This document shows positions 41,590-51,084 of a stretch of DNA of 64,000 nt, piece by piece (position 1 is the first letter of the stretch; each line of letters starts with the position of its first letter). The stretch spans positions 7,154 through 71,153 of the forward strand of contig CAZQCF010000019.1 in the NCBI GenBank assembly GCA_964592235.1, written 5' to 3'. The notes under the pieces were generated by a model. The model was not told where the DNA came from, made no database searches, and worked only from the letters and a program-made list of their open reading frames with translations. This DNA is from PLA3 sp964592235 (GTDB lineage: Bacteria; Planctomycetota; Phycisphaerae; UBA1845; UTPLA1). The position numbers and the translations under genes are program-made.

Positions 41590-42267
41590 ATGCCCTCAAG
41601 GACAAAAAAGAAAACCTCGGCCAGATCGACCGGCGGCGCAGCGCGTCGCGGTCGGGCGATGCCGACCCGCCCCGCGACCCCGAGGCAGGCCGAAATCCTG
41701 ACCTTCGTCCGGGACTACACGCACAAGAATGGCTTTTCCCCGACCTACGACGAAATCGCCGCCAAGTTCGGCATCTCAAAGGTCACGGTCTTCGAGCATC
41801 TCACCGTCCTCGAAGAACGCGGCCTGCTCCGGCGGGAACGCCACAAGGCTCGCTCTTTGGAACTGGCGGACCATTTGCAACTACCGGATGATCGCCCCAG
41901 TTGCCTGAAACTGCTGGGCCGCATCGCCGCCGGCGCGCCGATCGAAGCAATTGAAGACCCCGAAACGATCGATCTCGAGCAAATGTTTTCCTCCGATCAT
42001 GGGATCTACGCGCTCCAGGTCCGCGGCGACAGCATGATTGATGATCAGATTGCCGACGGGGACTACGTCGTCGTCGAGCGGCGGTCCACGCCTTTCAACG
42101 GTGAGATCGTTGTGGCCGTGACCCCCGACGGCGAGGCCACGCTCAAGCGATTTTACCGCGAGAAAGGGCGTATCCGCCTTCAGCCGGCCAATGAGAAATA
42201 CGAGCCGATCTTCGTGACCGAGGTGGACATCCGCGGTGTGGTCATCGGCGTGATTCGTAAGACGTAG
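41590..42267 (+). CDS. lexA: LexA repressor
   Basis: SOS-response repressor with self-cleavage. N-terminal helix-turn-helix (TPRQAEILTFVRDYTHKNGF, SPTYDEIAAKFGISKVTVFEHL), hinge with the cleavage site Ala114-Gly115 in RIAAGAP, and the S24 protease domain with Ser148 (GDSM) and Lys186 (EATLKRF). An N-terminal extension of ~30 basic residues precedes the usual start. GGAGAAA lies 8 nt before the ATG. In other bacteria it represses DNA-repair genes and itself; the operator in this lineage is unknown. Confidence 0.94.
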   Translation: MPSRTKKKTSARSTGGAARRGRAMPTRPATPRQAEILTFVRDYTHKNGFSPTYDEIAAKFGISKVTVFEHLTVLEERGLLRRERHKARSLELADHLQLPDDRPSCLKLLGRIAAGAPIEAIEDPETIDLEQMFSSDHGIYALQVRGDSMIDDQIADGDYVVVERRSTPFNGEIVVAVTPDGEATLKRFYREKGRIRLQPANEKYEPIFVTEVDIRGVVIGVIRKT

Positions 42268-42349
42268 CAGCGCAAGACGTGCTGTGAGACTGCCGATTGC
42301 GCAAGCCATCGAACCAGTCTCGTTGCGCCGGCTCATGGGAGCCCGCGCC

Positions 42350-42613
42350 TTACTTCAATACCCAAACGTATGACAGCGCCGCCGCGACCGCCAACACAAT
42401 CGCCGGCCAGATGAAACGCCGCAGGCTGCGCTCGCTCGCATACACCGGCGTAACCCATCGACCGCAGTGCGGGCACTTAACGGCATCCGCCACCATCGCC
42501 CCCCCGCAAGCCGGGCACGCCCCCACGTCGAGATCATCGGCCGTGTCGTCGTCGTCCATGTCCGCCGATTGCGGGTCGTCGCGGTCTGCGTCGTCTTCGT
42601 CGCGGTATGGCAT
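42350..42613 (-). CDS. Small zinc-ribbon tail-anchored protein (87 aa)
   Basis: MPYRDEDDADRDDPQSADMD gives a very acidic start, followed by CPACGGAMVADAVKCPHCGRWVTPVY (zinc ribbon) and a final membrane helix (FIWPAIVLAVAAALSYVWVL). Starts 36 nt after the isochorismatase stop in the same direction. A longer frame to 42952 lies in the wrong frame of the isochorismatase gene. Unknown role. Confidence 0.65.
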   Translation of the reverse strand: MPYRDEDDADRDDPQSADMDDDDTADDLDVGACPACGGAMVADAVKCPHCGRWVTPVYASERSLRRFIWPAIVLAVAAALSYVWVLK

Positions 42614-42648
42614 GATCGATCTGCGGAAGCAGGAGGCCGCCTCGCGGC

Positions 42649-43212
42649 CTACTTGACGAGCTTGAGAAACTCTTTGAATTTCGGATGGTCGCACCGTTCG
42701 ATCAATTCGAACATCAGCGATTCCACGGTGGAGACGACCACGCCCGCGTTGCGCATCCGATCCAAGGCCATCTGATAATCCACCGGCCGCCGCGAGCCGA
42801 CGGCGTCCGCCGGAACAAACGGTACGTAATCCACGCGCAGAAGATCCAGCGCCGTCTGTTGTATACAAACGTGTGTTTCCACACCGCACAGGATGACATG
42901 CTCCCGTTCGGTGGCCTGCAGCGCCGCGCGAAAACCCTCGTCCCGCCAGCAACTGCAGGTCGACTTTTCCAGCGGACCGGTCGCGCCCGCCAGCGTCTCG
43001 GCCAGGCCTGCATCGGTCGATCCCAACCCGCGCGGATACTGCTCGGTGAAGATCACCGGTACATCGAGCAGCCGCGCCGTCTTCACCAGCACGGCCATGC
43101 GAGCGACCAGCGCGTCCGGCGGGCTTGAAGAGATCGCCGAGAGCATCTTCTCCTGCACGTCGATCACAACGAGCGCGGTCAGATCCGCTTCGAGCATGTT
43201 GGCATGAGGCAT
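42649..43212 (-). CDS. Isochorismatase-family cysteine hydrolase
   Basis: Nicotinamidase/isochorismatase fold. Catalytic triad by position: Asp18 (VVIDVQEKM), Lys83 (GPLEKSTCSC) and Cys116 (CGVETHVCIQQT); the cis-peptide Val-Glu precedes the Cys as in the family. 187 aa. GGAGG lies 9 nt before the ATG. The substrate may be nicotinamide or another small amide/ester; the short YcaC-like form is often of unknown role. Confidence 0.88.
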   Translation of the reverse strand: MPHANMLEADLTALVVIDVQEKMLSAISSSPPDALVARMAVLVKTARLLDVPVIFTEQYPRGLGSTDAGLAETLAGATGPLEKSTCSCWRDEGFRAALQATEREHVILCGVETHVCIQQTALDLLRVDYVPFVPADAVGSRRPVDYQMALDRMRNAGVVVSTVESLMFELIERCDHPKFKEFLKLVK

Positions 43213-43333
43213 CGTCGCATCCCTCCGGGCCGCGATTGTAGCGTCTGGCCGCTTGCCTGCGACCCGACCGTCATGAGAAGATACGGGCGAATTTCACGGC
43301 CATTTGAATGCAAGGCCTTCTGGAGATTGTGAC

Positions 43334-44386
43334 TTGCCGGACGCGACTCACCGATCACGACGCCGCATCCGGCTCTTTGCCATTTCCGGCTTCGCCTGCG
43401 CTGCGTTGGCCCTGCCGTGGGTGGCACGCGTTTGGATGGAGTCACGCGCGGCCGACGCCCCCCGCGCGGCCTGCCTGCTCTACCACCGACTGGTGGACGA
43501 ATCTGCGTTCGCGGCCCTGACGCGCGATGAACAGCTCTATGCCATCACGCCCGAACGATTCGAAACGCAAATCGACGTGCTCCTGCAGGACGGCTGGCGA
43601 ATCGCATCGCTCGATGAAGTCGTCCGGCTCGTCGAACGCCCCGTCATCGCGCCCGATGGCGCCGGGCCTGACCGGCAATTGCTCATTACCTTCGATGACG
43701 GGTGCGAGTCCATCGCCACGCAGTTGCAACCGATCCTTCGCCGCCGCCAATGGCGCGCGACCGTCTTCATCACGACTGACCCGCTCGCGGACGTGTTCCG
43801 CACCGGCCTCGCCGCGCAGCCGCGCATGAGCGATTCGCAGATCCGCGATCTTGACGTCCATCTATTTAATATCGGCTCTCACGGGCGCACGCATCGGCCG
43901 CTCAACCAACTCGGCGACGCTGAACTGGACGCAGAATTGCGCGACTCGCAATCCGCGCTGGCCGCGCTGACCGGCCGACCGATCACGGCGCTCGCGATCC
44001 CCGGCAACTGGTACGACGCGCGCGTGCTGAAACACGCCCGCCGCGCCGGTTACCAGGCGGTCTTCACGTCCGACGCCGGGTCGATTCACTCCGGTGAAGA
44101 TCCCATCGGTCTGCCGCGCATCAATGTGCCGGGGTACTTCGCGCCCGAGCAACTCGTGTCGCGCCTCTCGCCGACCGCCATCGTGCAGCGGCGCATGACC
44201 GGCAAATGCCGCAGGACCCTGGCTCCGGTGTTTGGGGAGGAATTGGCCGGGAAGACTGCTTACATAATATGGCGGGCCGGCGGCTGGCCGGAGACGCTCA
44301 TTCCGCTGCTCTCGCATTTGGCTATGCTTGCTTACACGATTCGGCGTCACCGCGAAATCGATCAAGCTGCTACCTATGTGGTCTGA
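43334..44386 (+). CDS. Polysaccharide deacetylase (NodB homology) protein
   Basis: CE4-type deacetylase. N-terminal membrane segment (LFAISGFACAALALPWVAR), then ACLLYHRLV, LLITFDDGCESIA (TFDDG metal-binding Asp pair), NIGSHGRTHRPL (HxxxH) and a C-terminal Pro/Arg region. The TTG at 43334 has GGAGA 8 nt upstream and is preferred over the TTG at 43304. Its last 17 nt overlap the NCS1 gene (convergent). Could act on N-acetylated cell-wall or exopolysaccharide. Confidence 0.85.
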   Translation: MPDATHRSRRRIRLFAISGFACAALALPWVARVWMESRAADAPRAACLLYHRLVDESAFAALTRDEQLYAITPERFETQIDVLLQDGWRIASLDEVVRLVERPVIAPDGAGPDRQLLITFDDGCESIATQLQPILRRRQWRATVFITTDPLADVFRTGLAAQPRMSDSQIRDLDVHLFNIGSHGRTHRPLNQLGDAELDAELRDSQSALAALTGRPITALAIPGNWYDARVLKHARRAGYQAVFTSDAGSIHSGEDPIGLPRINVPGYFAPEQLVSRLSPTAIVQRRMTGKCRRTLAPVFGEELAGKTAYIIWRAGGWPETLIPLLSHLAMLAYTIRRHREIDQAATYVV

Positions 44387-45911
44387 CCGTCTGGCCGGCC
44401 AAGGCCATCACCACGCCGTACACCGCAAACGAAATCCCGAAGCTGATGAACCACGCATAGTGGTACAGGTCCATCCAGATCGGCGCGACCTTCAGCGTGG
44501 TGACCGTCCCGACAAACCCCGGTGCGCAAGGCACGATGCCGACGATGAGCGCAAGCAACGCAACTGGATTGAATCCGGCGATGTACCAATAAGGGCCGGC
44601 GCGGTCATACAGCCCCTTCACATCGAGCTGTGCGCGGCGAACGAGATAATAATCCGCGATCAGCACACCCCCCACTGCCCCCAGCAACGCCGAATACGCA
44701 ACAAGCCATTTGAAGATATACCCCGTCGGGTCCGCGACGAGCTTCCACGGCTGCATCACGATTCCGATGATGCCCGTAATCAGCCCGCCGGTGCGGAACG
44801 AGATGCGTTGCGGCGAGAGGTGCGCAAAATCATTCGCCGGGCTGACGACGTTCGCGGCGATGTTCGTCGCCAGCGTCGCGAGGCAGAGCGCGAACATGGC
44901 AATTACCAGCACGACCGGGTTCTTGAACTTCGTCATCAGGATGACCGGGTCCCAGATCGCCTGATCGTGCGGCAGGTTGTAAATCACGATCGTCGCCGAA
45001 GTGACCGCCACGCCGATGAACGAATACAGCGCCATGGTCGGCGGCAGGCCGACCGCCTGGCCCACGACCTGGTTCCGCTGCGAGAAGGCGTAGCGTGAGA
45101 AATCGGGAATGTTGAGCGATAGCGTCGCCCAGAAGCCGACGTTGGCCGTCAGCGCCGGGAAGAAGAACTTCCAGAACGCACCTTCCTTCGGCTGCCCCGG
45201 CGCGAAGGCCGATGGCTCCGACAGCATCGGCCCGAATCCTCCCGCCTGCCGATAGGCCCACCAGAGCAAAAGCAGCCCCAGCACGATCAGCAGCGGTGCC
45301 TTGATGTTCAGCAGAATGCGAATCGACTCGATCCCCCGGTAGATCACCCACATGTTGATCAACCAGAAAAACAGGAAGCACGCGAGCTGTGCCGCGTTGA
45401 TGTCAATCCCGGGCAGCTTTGGCAGATCGTTCCAGCTTGTGAATCGCACCGCGAGAATCTGGTAAATCGCCCACCCGCCGATCCAGGTCTGAATCCCGAA
45501 CCAGCCGCACGCCACCAGCGCCCGCAGCAACGCCGGCACGTTCGCGCCGAGGATGCCGAACGAGGGCCGGCAATACACCGGGAACGGGATGCCGTATTTC
45601 GTCCCCGCGTGCGCGTTGAGGATCATCGGGATCAGCACGATGACATTGGCCAGAAAAATCGTTCCGACCGCCTGCCACCAGTTCATGCCCTCGGCGATCA
45701 GACTCGACGCAAGCATGTAAGTCGGCACGCACGCCGCCATCGAGATCCACAGCGCCGCGATGTCCTTCGTGCCCCATTTGCGCTGCGCGATCGTCGTCGG
45801 CGCCATGTCCGCCGAGTAGTACGGCGAGCGCATCAGGCTGCTCTGGTCCGCGTACTCGACGATGCCGCCGGTCGTCACGCTGACCTCCGCATCGCTGCTG
45901 CTGTTTCGCAT
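44370..45911 (-). CDS. NCS1-family nucleobase:cation symporter
   Basis: ~12 hydrophobic segments. Begins EYADQSSLMRSPYYSADMAPT then KWGTKDIAALWISMAACVPT, the N-terminal signature of NCS1 proteins, with later GIPFPVYCRPSFGILGAN and SLNIPDFSRYAFSQRNQVVGQ. Likely cation-driven uptake of hydantoin, allantoin or a pyrimidine. ATG at 45911 chosen; the longer frame overlaps murG. Placed at the 3' end of the peptidoglycan block, probably not part of that pathway. Confidence 0.9.
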   Translation of the reverse strand: MRNSSSDAEVSVTTGGIVEYADQSSLMRSPYYSADMAPTTIAQRKWGTKDIAALWISMAACVPTYMLASSLIAEGMNWWQAVGTIFLANVIVLIPMILNAHAGTKYGIPFPVYCRPSFGILGANVPALLRALVACGWFGIQTWIGGWAIYQILAVRFTSWNDLPKLPGIDINAAQLACFLFFWLINMWVIYRGIESIRILLNIKAPLLIVLGLLLLWWAYRQAGGFGPMLSEPSAFAPGQPKEGAFWKFFFPALTANVGFWATLSLNIPDFSRYAFSQRNQVVGQAVGLPPTMALYSFIGVAVTSATIVIYNLPHDQAIWDPVILMTKFKNPVVLVIAMFALCLATLATNIAANVVSPANDFAHLSPQRISFRTGGLITGIIGIVMQPWKLVADPTGYIFKWLVAYSALLGAVGGVLIADYYLVRRAQLDVKGLYDRAGPYWYIAGFNPVALLALIVGIVPCAPGFVGTVTTLKVAPIWMDLYHYAWFISFGISFAVYGVVMALAGQTVRPHR

Positions 45912-45969
45912 GGCGTTTTCCGTTTGCGCGATCGTTTCAAGTGCGACAAGCAAGCTCGCCGACCGAACA

Positions 45970-47091
45970 TCACCCTTCGCGACCGGCCATCTCAAACAAA
46001 GACATCGCCATCGACTCGGCCGCATCCTCGCGCGCCAGTGCCCGCGCCGCCTGCGTCATGCGCTTGCGGCGATGCTCGGACTTCATCAGGTCGCGCAGCA
46101 CCGGCAGCAGGCGCTTCGCGTTCTCTTTCGGGTCGTTCGAATCGTCGATCATTTCCGCGGCCTTCGCATCCACCAGCACCCGCGCGTTGGCAGTCTGATG
46201 CTTGTGCCGGTCGAACGGATAGGGCATGAGCACACTCGGCAGGCCCATCGCGGTGATCTCGGCCAGCGTCGACGCCCCCGCACGCGAAATCACCAGATCG
46301 CATGCCGCCATGCACTCCGGCATGTGCTCGGTGAACGAGAGGACCCGCGCATCGACCCCCGCGCTCTTGTACGCCAGCTTGCACGCATCCAGATCGGCGC
46401 TGCCTGTCAAGTGAACCACCTGCCAGTTGTTCGCGACAGTCCAAAGCTCCATCAGCTCCAGCGCCGCCATGTTCACCGAATGCGCCCCCTGCGACGCCCC
46501 CGTGATCAAGATCGCAGGCCGCTCCGAGTCCAGCTTCAGTGCGCGACAACCCGCCTGCCGAGACATCTTCCCGAACCCCGGCCGGATCGGGCAGCCCGTC
46601 ACCACCACCTCGCGCGCCTTGGGGAAGCGATCCTTGCTGTCCTCCCATTGCACGAAGACTTTGTCCACCAGGCCCGACAGTTTCTGATTCGCACGGCCCG
46701 GCACCGCGTCGGGATTGAAAATCGCCGTTGGCACGCCCAGCTTCGCCGCCGCCACCACCGCCGGCCCGGCTGCATAACCGCCCAGCCCCAGCACCATCGA
46801 CGGCATGCGATCTTCAAACCGCGCCCGCGCCGCGCGCACCGACTTCCGCCATGCCAGCAGAAACCCCGGCCACTTCAGCGGATTGCTCGGCCACGGCCGC
46901 ACGACTTGCTTGACCAGTTCATACCCGCGCGACTTGGCCAGTTTGTGATCGATCTCGCGCGTCGTGCCGAAGATCGTTACGTCGAAATTAGGTTGAAGTG
47001 TCTTGATCGCCTGCGCAACGGCTAACCCGGGGTACAGATGCCCGCCGGTTCCCCCGCCGGCGATTACAAACCAGGGATGTGACGTGCTCAT
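45970..47091 (-). CDS. murG: UDP-N-acetylglucosamine--N-acetylmuramyl-(pentapeptide) pyrophosphoryl-undecaprenol transferase
   Basis: Adds GlcNAc to lipid I to make lipid II. Seen: VIAGGGTGGHLYPGLAVAQAI, the membrane-associated region, VLGLGGYAAGPAV, ITGASQGAHSVN, and the donor-binding ISRAGASTLAEITAMGLPSVLMPYPF. 373 aa, about standard. Transcribed after ftsW; last peptidoglycan gene of the block. Confidence 0.95.
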   Translation of the reverse strand: MSTSHPWFVIAGGGTGGHLYPGLAVAQAIKTLQPNFDVTIFGTTREIDHKLAKSRGYELVKQVVRPWPSNPLKWPGFLLAWRKSVRAARARFEDRMPSMVLGLGGYAAGPAVVAAAKLGVPTAIFNPDAVPGRANQKLSGLVDKVFVQWEDSKDRFPKAREVVVTGCPIRPGFGKMSRQAGCRALKLDSERPAILITGASQGAHSVNMAALELMELWTVANNWQVVHLTGSADLDACKLAYKSAGVDARVLSFTEHMPECMAACDLVISRAGASTLAEITAMGLPSVLMPYPFDRHKHQTANARVLVDAKAAEMIDDSNDPKENAKRLLPVLRDLMKSEHRRKRMTQAARALAREDAAESMAMSLFEMAGREG

Positions 47092-47116
47092 GCAATCGTG
47101 TCATCACGTTCGGGAT

Positions 47117-48367
47117 TCATTGCGTCGTCGAAGCTCCGGCCAGGCCTGACAACGGGATGCTGGGGGCTGAATTCTGCGTGGCGGTAAGGATACTGCCTGT
47201 CTCCACCCGGCCCTCTGCACTCGATACGCTACGATACCTCGCCGTGTTCGCCATGAGTCCCAGCAAGAAGCTGTAAAACAACACGCCGCTGCCGCCCGCC
47301 GAAACCAGCGGCAGGCCGATGCCCTTGGTCGGCATTGACACCGTCACCACCGCGACGTTCATCGCAGCCTGCAGACCAATCAGAATGGTCACGCCAAACG
47401 CGATCAGCCGGCCGAAGGGTGTCGGGGCGATGGCGACGGCCTTGCGCCCCTGCCAGATGAGCACGGCGAACAGGCCGATGACCGCCAGCCCGCCGATGAT
47501 GCCCAGTTCCTCGCAGATGACCGAGAAGATGAAATCGCTGCGCCCCTCGGGCAGATAACCGTACTTTTGCACGCCGCCGCCCAGGCCCAGGCCCCACCAG
47601 CCGCCCGATGCGATCGTGATCAGCGACTGCATCGGCTGATAGCTCTTGCCCTGCGCGTCCAACTCCGGATTGCGAAACGCCAGCAGACGATCCATGCGGT
47701 ACTGTTCGACCGTAAGAAGGTAGACCAGCCCGGCGACGATCGGAATCGCCAGCAGCCCGAGATGCCACCATCGTGCCCCGGCCGCGAGGAGGATGCAGCC
47801 GCCGACCGCGACGACCAGCGCCGCCGTGCCGAGGTCTTCCTTGCCGATCAGCGCGCCGACAATGGCGACCATGAACAGCAACGGCAGCAGCCCGGTCCAG
47901 AACTTGCGCACACGGTCGCCCATCCGCGCACAGACACCCGACAAGAAAATGATGACGCCCACCTTGGCGACTTCGGACGGCTGAAAGCCCAGCCCCAGCG
48001 ACGACGGCCCGAGCGACAGCCACCGCCGAGCGCCGTTTCGCTCCTCGCCGATGCCGGGGATCAACACCGCCACGAGAAGTCCGACAACGGCGATCAACAG
48101 AAACACCGACGGCTGCCACCAGGTGCCGCGGCGAATTCGCCACGCCTCGTACGGGCAAAGGCTGACCAGCAGCAGCGTGATCAAGCCGATGCCGCTGAAA
48201 GCCGCCTGGCGAACGGCGGAGTTCTTGAGCGGGTCCTGCCAGATCGGCAGCGCGGTGAGACTCGCTGACGCGGAAAAAACCATAACCATGCCGAGGGAGA
48301 GCAGCGCCGCGCCGACGATTGTAATCGTCGCGCTGCACGAGGTGGGCTTGCTGTCGAGATTGAGCAT
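47117..48367 (-). CDS. ftsW: FtsW/RodA SEDS glycosyltransferase
   Basis: Ten-segment SEDS protein that polymerises lipid II. Seen: MVMVFSASASL, ERNGARRWLSLG, GFQPSEVAKVGVIIFLS, KEDLGTAALV, YLPEGRSDFIFSVICEELG and MPTKGIGLPLVSAGGSGVLFY. The catalytic-type Asp is in GRSDF. Start at 48367 with GGGATG upstream. Located between mraY and murG as in dcw clusters, hence FtsW rather than RodA, though this assignment rests on context. Confidence 0.92.
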   Translation of the reverse strand: MLNLDSKPTSCSATITIVGAALLSLGMVMVFSASASLTALPIWQDPLKNSAVRQAAFSGIGLITLLLVSLCPYEAWRIRRGTWWQPSVFLLIAVVGLLVAVLIPGIGEERNGARRWLSLGPSSLGLGFQPSEVAKVGVIIFLSGVCARMGDRVRKFWTGLLPLLFMVAIVGALIGKEDLGTAALVVAVGGCILLAAGARWWHLGLLAIPIVAGLVYLLTVEQYRMDRLLAFRNPELDAQGKSYQPMQSLITIASGGWWGLGLGGGVQKYGYLPEGRSDFIFSVICEELGIIGGLAVIGLFAVLIWQGRKAVAIAPTPFGRLIAFGVTILIGLQAAMNVAVVTVSMPTKGIGLPLVSAGGSGVLFYSFLLGLMANTARYRSVSSAEGRVETGSILTATQNSAPSIPLSGLAGASTTQ

Positions 48368-48457
48368 GTGGGCATCCCTGCCGCGGGGCGCGATCAACGG
48401 TCGCCCCGGTATGCGATCGTTTCGACGGCGCCATCGTACCGCCGCCGGCCGCTGATG

Positions 48458-49588
48458 TCACCGCAGCTTGGTCGTGGCCAGCGCAAAGGCCGCAAACAAA
48501 GCCGCGAGCAGCCAGAATCGCGTGACCACTTGGGTCTCCTTCCAGCCGCCCAGTTGAAAATGATGGTGAATCGGGGCGACGCGGAAGATTCGCTTGCCGC
48601 CGGACATTTTGAAGTACCCGACTTGAAGCATGACCGACAGCGCCTCAATCACGAACACGCCGCCGACGATGAACAGCATTACTTCCTGACGGATCACAAT
48701 CGCCACGAACCCGATCAGGCCCCCCAGCGGCAGCGAGCCGGTATCGCCCATGAACACCTGCGCCGGGTGGCAGTTGTACCAGAGGAACCCCAGGCACGCT
48801 CCCATCATCGCGCCGCACAGCACGGCTAATTCGCCCGCCTGCGGGATGTACGGAAACAGCAGGTACTCCGCCACGCGCTCGTCCCCGACGGCCCACGACA
48901 GCAGCATGAACACGCAGCAGCACAGCGCGACGCAGCCGCTCGCGAGACCGTCCATGCCGTCGGTGAGGTTGACCGCGTTGGACGTGCCGGCGACGACGAC
49001 CACCGTCATCACGAGAAAGGCCCACGACGGAAGCAGAAAACCGTATTCGTATTCGCCCTTGAAGAACGGCAGCGTCAGGATGCGATAGTGCTCGACCTCG
49101 AACTCGGCGAAGGTAGCCCGGCCGCGATCGTAAATGAAATACCCCAGCATCACACCGAGGCCGACCTGAAAGAGAATCTTCTGATAGAACTTCAACCCAT
49201 CGCGCGAGCCGCCGCGGGCCTTGTCGCGCAGCTTGATCCAGTCGTCGATAAACCCCAGCGCCGTCAGCCACACGAGGCAGATGAACGCCATGTGAATATA
49301 GAAAACTGTAAGATTCGCCAGCAGCGCCGTGCTCAAGCCGACCGCCCCGACGATCAGCACGCCCCCCATCGTCGGCACGTTCTTCTTGTCCTTCGTCAAC
49401 TCGTTCAGCGCCGTGTGATCAAAATCTGGGATGTCGCCCACCTTCAGCCGCACCAATTGCCGAATCACCCACGGCCCGACCAGCCAGACGATGAAGAATC
49501 CGACGAGGATCGCGCAGATGCCCCGAAAGAGCGGATTCTGGTAGCCGTAATTGCCCGGAAGAAGGTGATTGAGGAGATGGTAAATCAC
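48458..49588 (-). CDS. mraY: Phospho-N-acetylmuramoyl-pentapeptide-transferase
   Basis: Makes lipid I from UDP-MurNAc-pentapeptide and undecaprenyl phosphate. Seen: KKNVPTMGGVLIV, GFIDDWIKLR, NAVNLTDGMDGLASG (catalytic Asp/His region), GDTGSLPLGGLIGFVA, SVMLQVGYFK and RVAPIHHHFQLGGWKETQVV. 376 aa, ~10 membrane segments. GTG start at 49588. Confidence 0.95.
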   Translation of the reverse strand: MIYHLLNHLLPGNYGYQNPLFRGICAILVGFFIVWLVGPWVIRQLVRLKVGDIPDFDHTALNELTKDKKNVPTMGGVLIVGAVGLSTALLANLTVFYIHMAFICLVWLTALGFIDDWIKLRDKARGGSRDGLKFYQKILFQVGLGVMLGYFIYDRGRATFAEFEVEHYRILTLPFFKGEYEYGFLLPSWAFLVMTVVVVAGTSNAVNLTDGMDGLASGCVALCCCVFMLLSWAVGDERVAEYLLFPYIPQAGELAVLCGAMMGACLGFLWYNCHPAQVFMGDTGSLPLGGLIGFVAIVIRQEVMLFIVGGVFVIEALSVMLQVGYFKMSGGKRIFRVAPIHHHFQLGGWKETQVVTRFWLLAALFAAFALATTKLR

Positions 49589-49683
49589 GCGCGAAGGTCT
49601 CTCAATTGAATCCGTCTATATCGGCAGAAACTGCCTGCCGACTGCCGTTTTTCGCGCGAATCGCCCCGTAACCGCCCGTGATT

Positions 49684-51084
49684 CTACGCCGCGCCGGTCG
49701 CGGCCGGTGACCGCCTATCCAGCCTCTCCAGCAACTGCTCTAACCGCATGCCTCGTGATCCCTTCAGCAACACGATGTCGCCCGGCTCCAACAGCTCCCG
49801 CAACCGGCCCGACAAGGCCTCGATCGTCGGGAACGCATAAATCCGCTTGCTCGTCCCTGCCGATTTCGTCGCACCGTCGACCACTGCTCGCGCATGCACG
49901 CCGACCGCGATGATGACTTTCGCGCTCGATCGGCCAGCCTCCAGCCCCACCGACGCATGGCAACGCTCCGACTCGTCCCCCAGCTCCCGCATGTCGCCCA
50001 GCACAAACACGCGCCGCCCGGCGGCCGGCCACTCATCCACGGCCTCAAACGCCGCCTTCATGCTCGTCGGATTCGCGTTGTAGGCATCGTTAATTACCGT
50101 CACGTCGCCAAGCTGCACCGGCTCCAGCCGCATCTTCGCCGGCCGAACATTCTCCAATGCCGACGCAATCTCACCGTGCGTCATTTTCAGCCGCAGCCCG
50201 ATTGCGACGGCCGCCAGCGCGTTTACCACGTTGTGCCGCCCGATCAGTGGCAGGCGATAGTCAAACTTCCCATTTACGCGAAACCGCACCCCCGCGCGAT
50301 CCGCCGAAAGCTCCGTCGCGCGAAGATCGGCCGACTCGGCAAAGCCATACACCAATCGCGTACACCGCTCCGGCAGCTTGCTCGGCGCGAACGCCGCCGC
50401 CTGTTCGCTCATTGCCAGGAAGGCGCGGCCGCCCAGGTTTGCGATGATCGAAAACTCCTCGCTCGCGACGGCCTCCAGCGTGCCGAAGAACTCGAGATGC
50501 TCCTCTCCGATGCTCGTCACGACGGCAAGATCAGGCTGGGCCATTCGTCCGAGCGCTGCCACTTCGCCCGGATGGTTCGTGCCGATCTCCACGACGACGT
50601 ACTGATCAGCCGGTTCAACCGACAGCAGCGTCAGCGGCACGCCGATGTGATTGTTGAAACTCCCTTGCGCCGCCTTGCCGCGCAGCTTGCTGCCCAGCAC
50701 CGTCGCGATCAAGTCCTTGGTCGTGGTCTTTCCGTTGCTGCCGACGATGGCGATGACCTGCGCGGCGAACTGTCGGCGATACCACGCCGCGAGTTTCCCC
50801 ATCGCCGCCGTCACGTCCGGCACCTGAATGACGCGACCACCGCGATGGAACTGATCCGCTACAGCCGACAAATCGCTCACAACTGCACACGTCGCTCCGC
50901 GCGCGAGGACATTGTTCACGAATGCGTGTCCGTCGTGATTCTCCCCGCGCAGCGCGAAGAACAAACCGCCGGTCACGTCATGTCGTGAATCGGTCACCAC
51001 GCGATGAACCGCCGGCATGGTCAGTTCGCCGAGCAGCCGCCCCGCCATGGCTGTGCAGATTTCCGGGATCGTTAGCGCGCGCAT
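49684..51084 (-). CDS. murF: UDP-N-acetylmuramoyl-tripeptide--D-alanyl-D-alanine ligase
   Basis: Adds D-Ala-D-Ala to the UDP-MurNAc-tripeptide. ATP-binding IVGSNGKTTTKDLI, then VVEIGTNHPGEV, GRHNVVNALAAVAI, INDAYNANPTSMKAA and the C-terminal domain VFVLGDMRELGDES. 466 aa. The ATG overlaps the end of murE by 13 nt, so the two are translationally coupled. Confidence 0.95.
   Translation of the reverse strand: MRALTIPEICTAMAGRLLGELTMPAVHRVVTDSRHDVTGGLFFALRGENHDGHAFVNNVLARGATCAVVSDLSAVADQFHRGGRVIQVPDVTAAMGKLAAWYRRQFAAQVIAIVGSNGKTTTKDLIATVLGSKLRGKAAQGSFNNHIGVPLTLLSVEPADQYVVVEIGTNHPGEVAALGRMAQPDLAVVTSIGEEHLEFFGTLEAVASEEFSIIANLGGRAFLAMSEQAAAFAPSKLPERCTRLVYGFAESADLRATELSADRAGVRFRVNGKFDYRLPLIGRHNVVNALAAVAIGLRLKMTHGEIASALENVRPAKMRLEPVQLGDVTVINDAYNANPTSMKAAFEAVDEWPAAGRRVFVLGDMRELGDESERCHASVGLEAGRSSAKVIIAVGVHARAVVDGATKSAGTSKRIYAFPTIEALSGRLRELLEPGDIVLLKGSRGMRLEQLLERLDRRSPAATGAA

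Noticed and set aside
41115..41891. Long frame upstream of and overlapping lexA
   Set aside because: Its ATG lies inside the candidate -10, its second half is out-of-frame lexA, and composition is repeat-like Arg/Pro/Ala.
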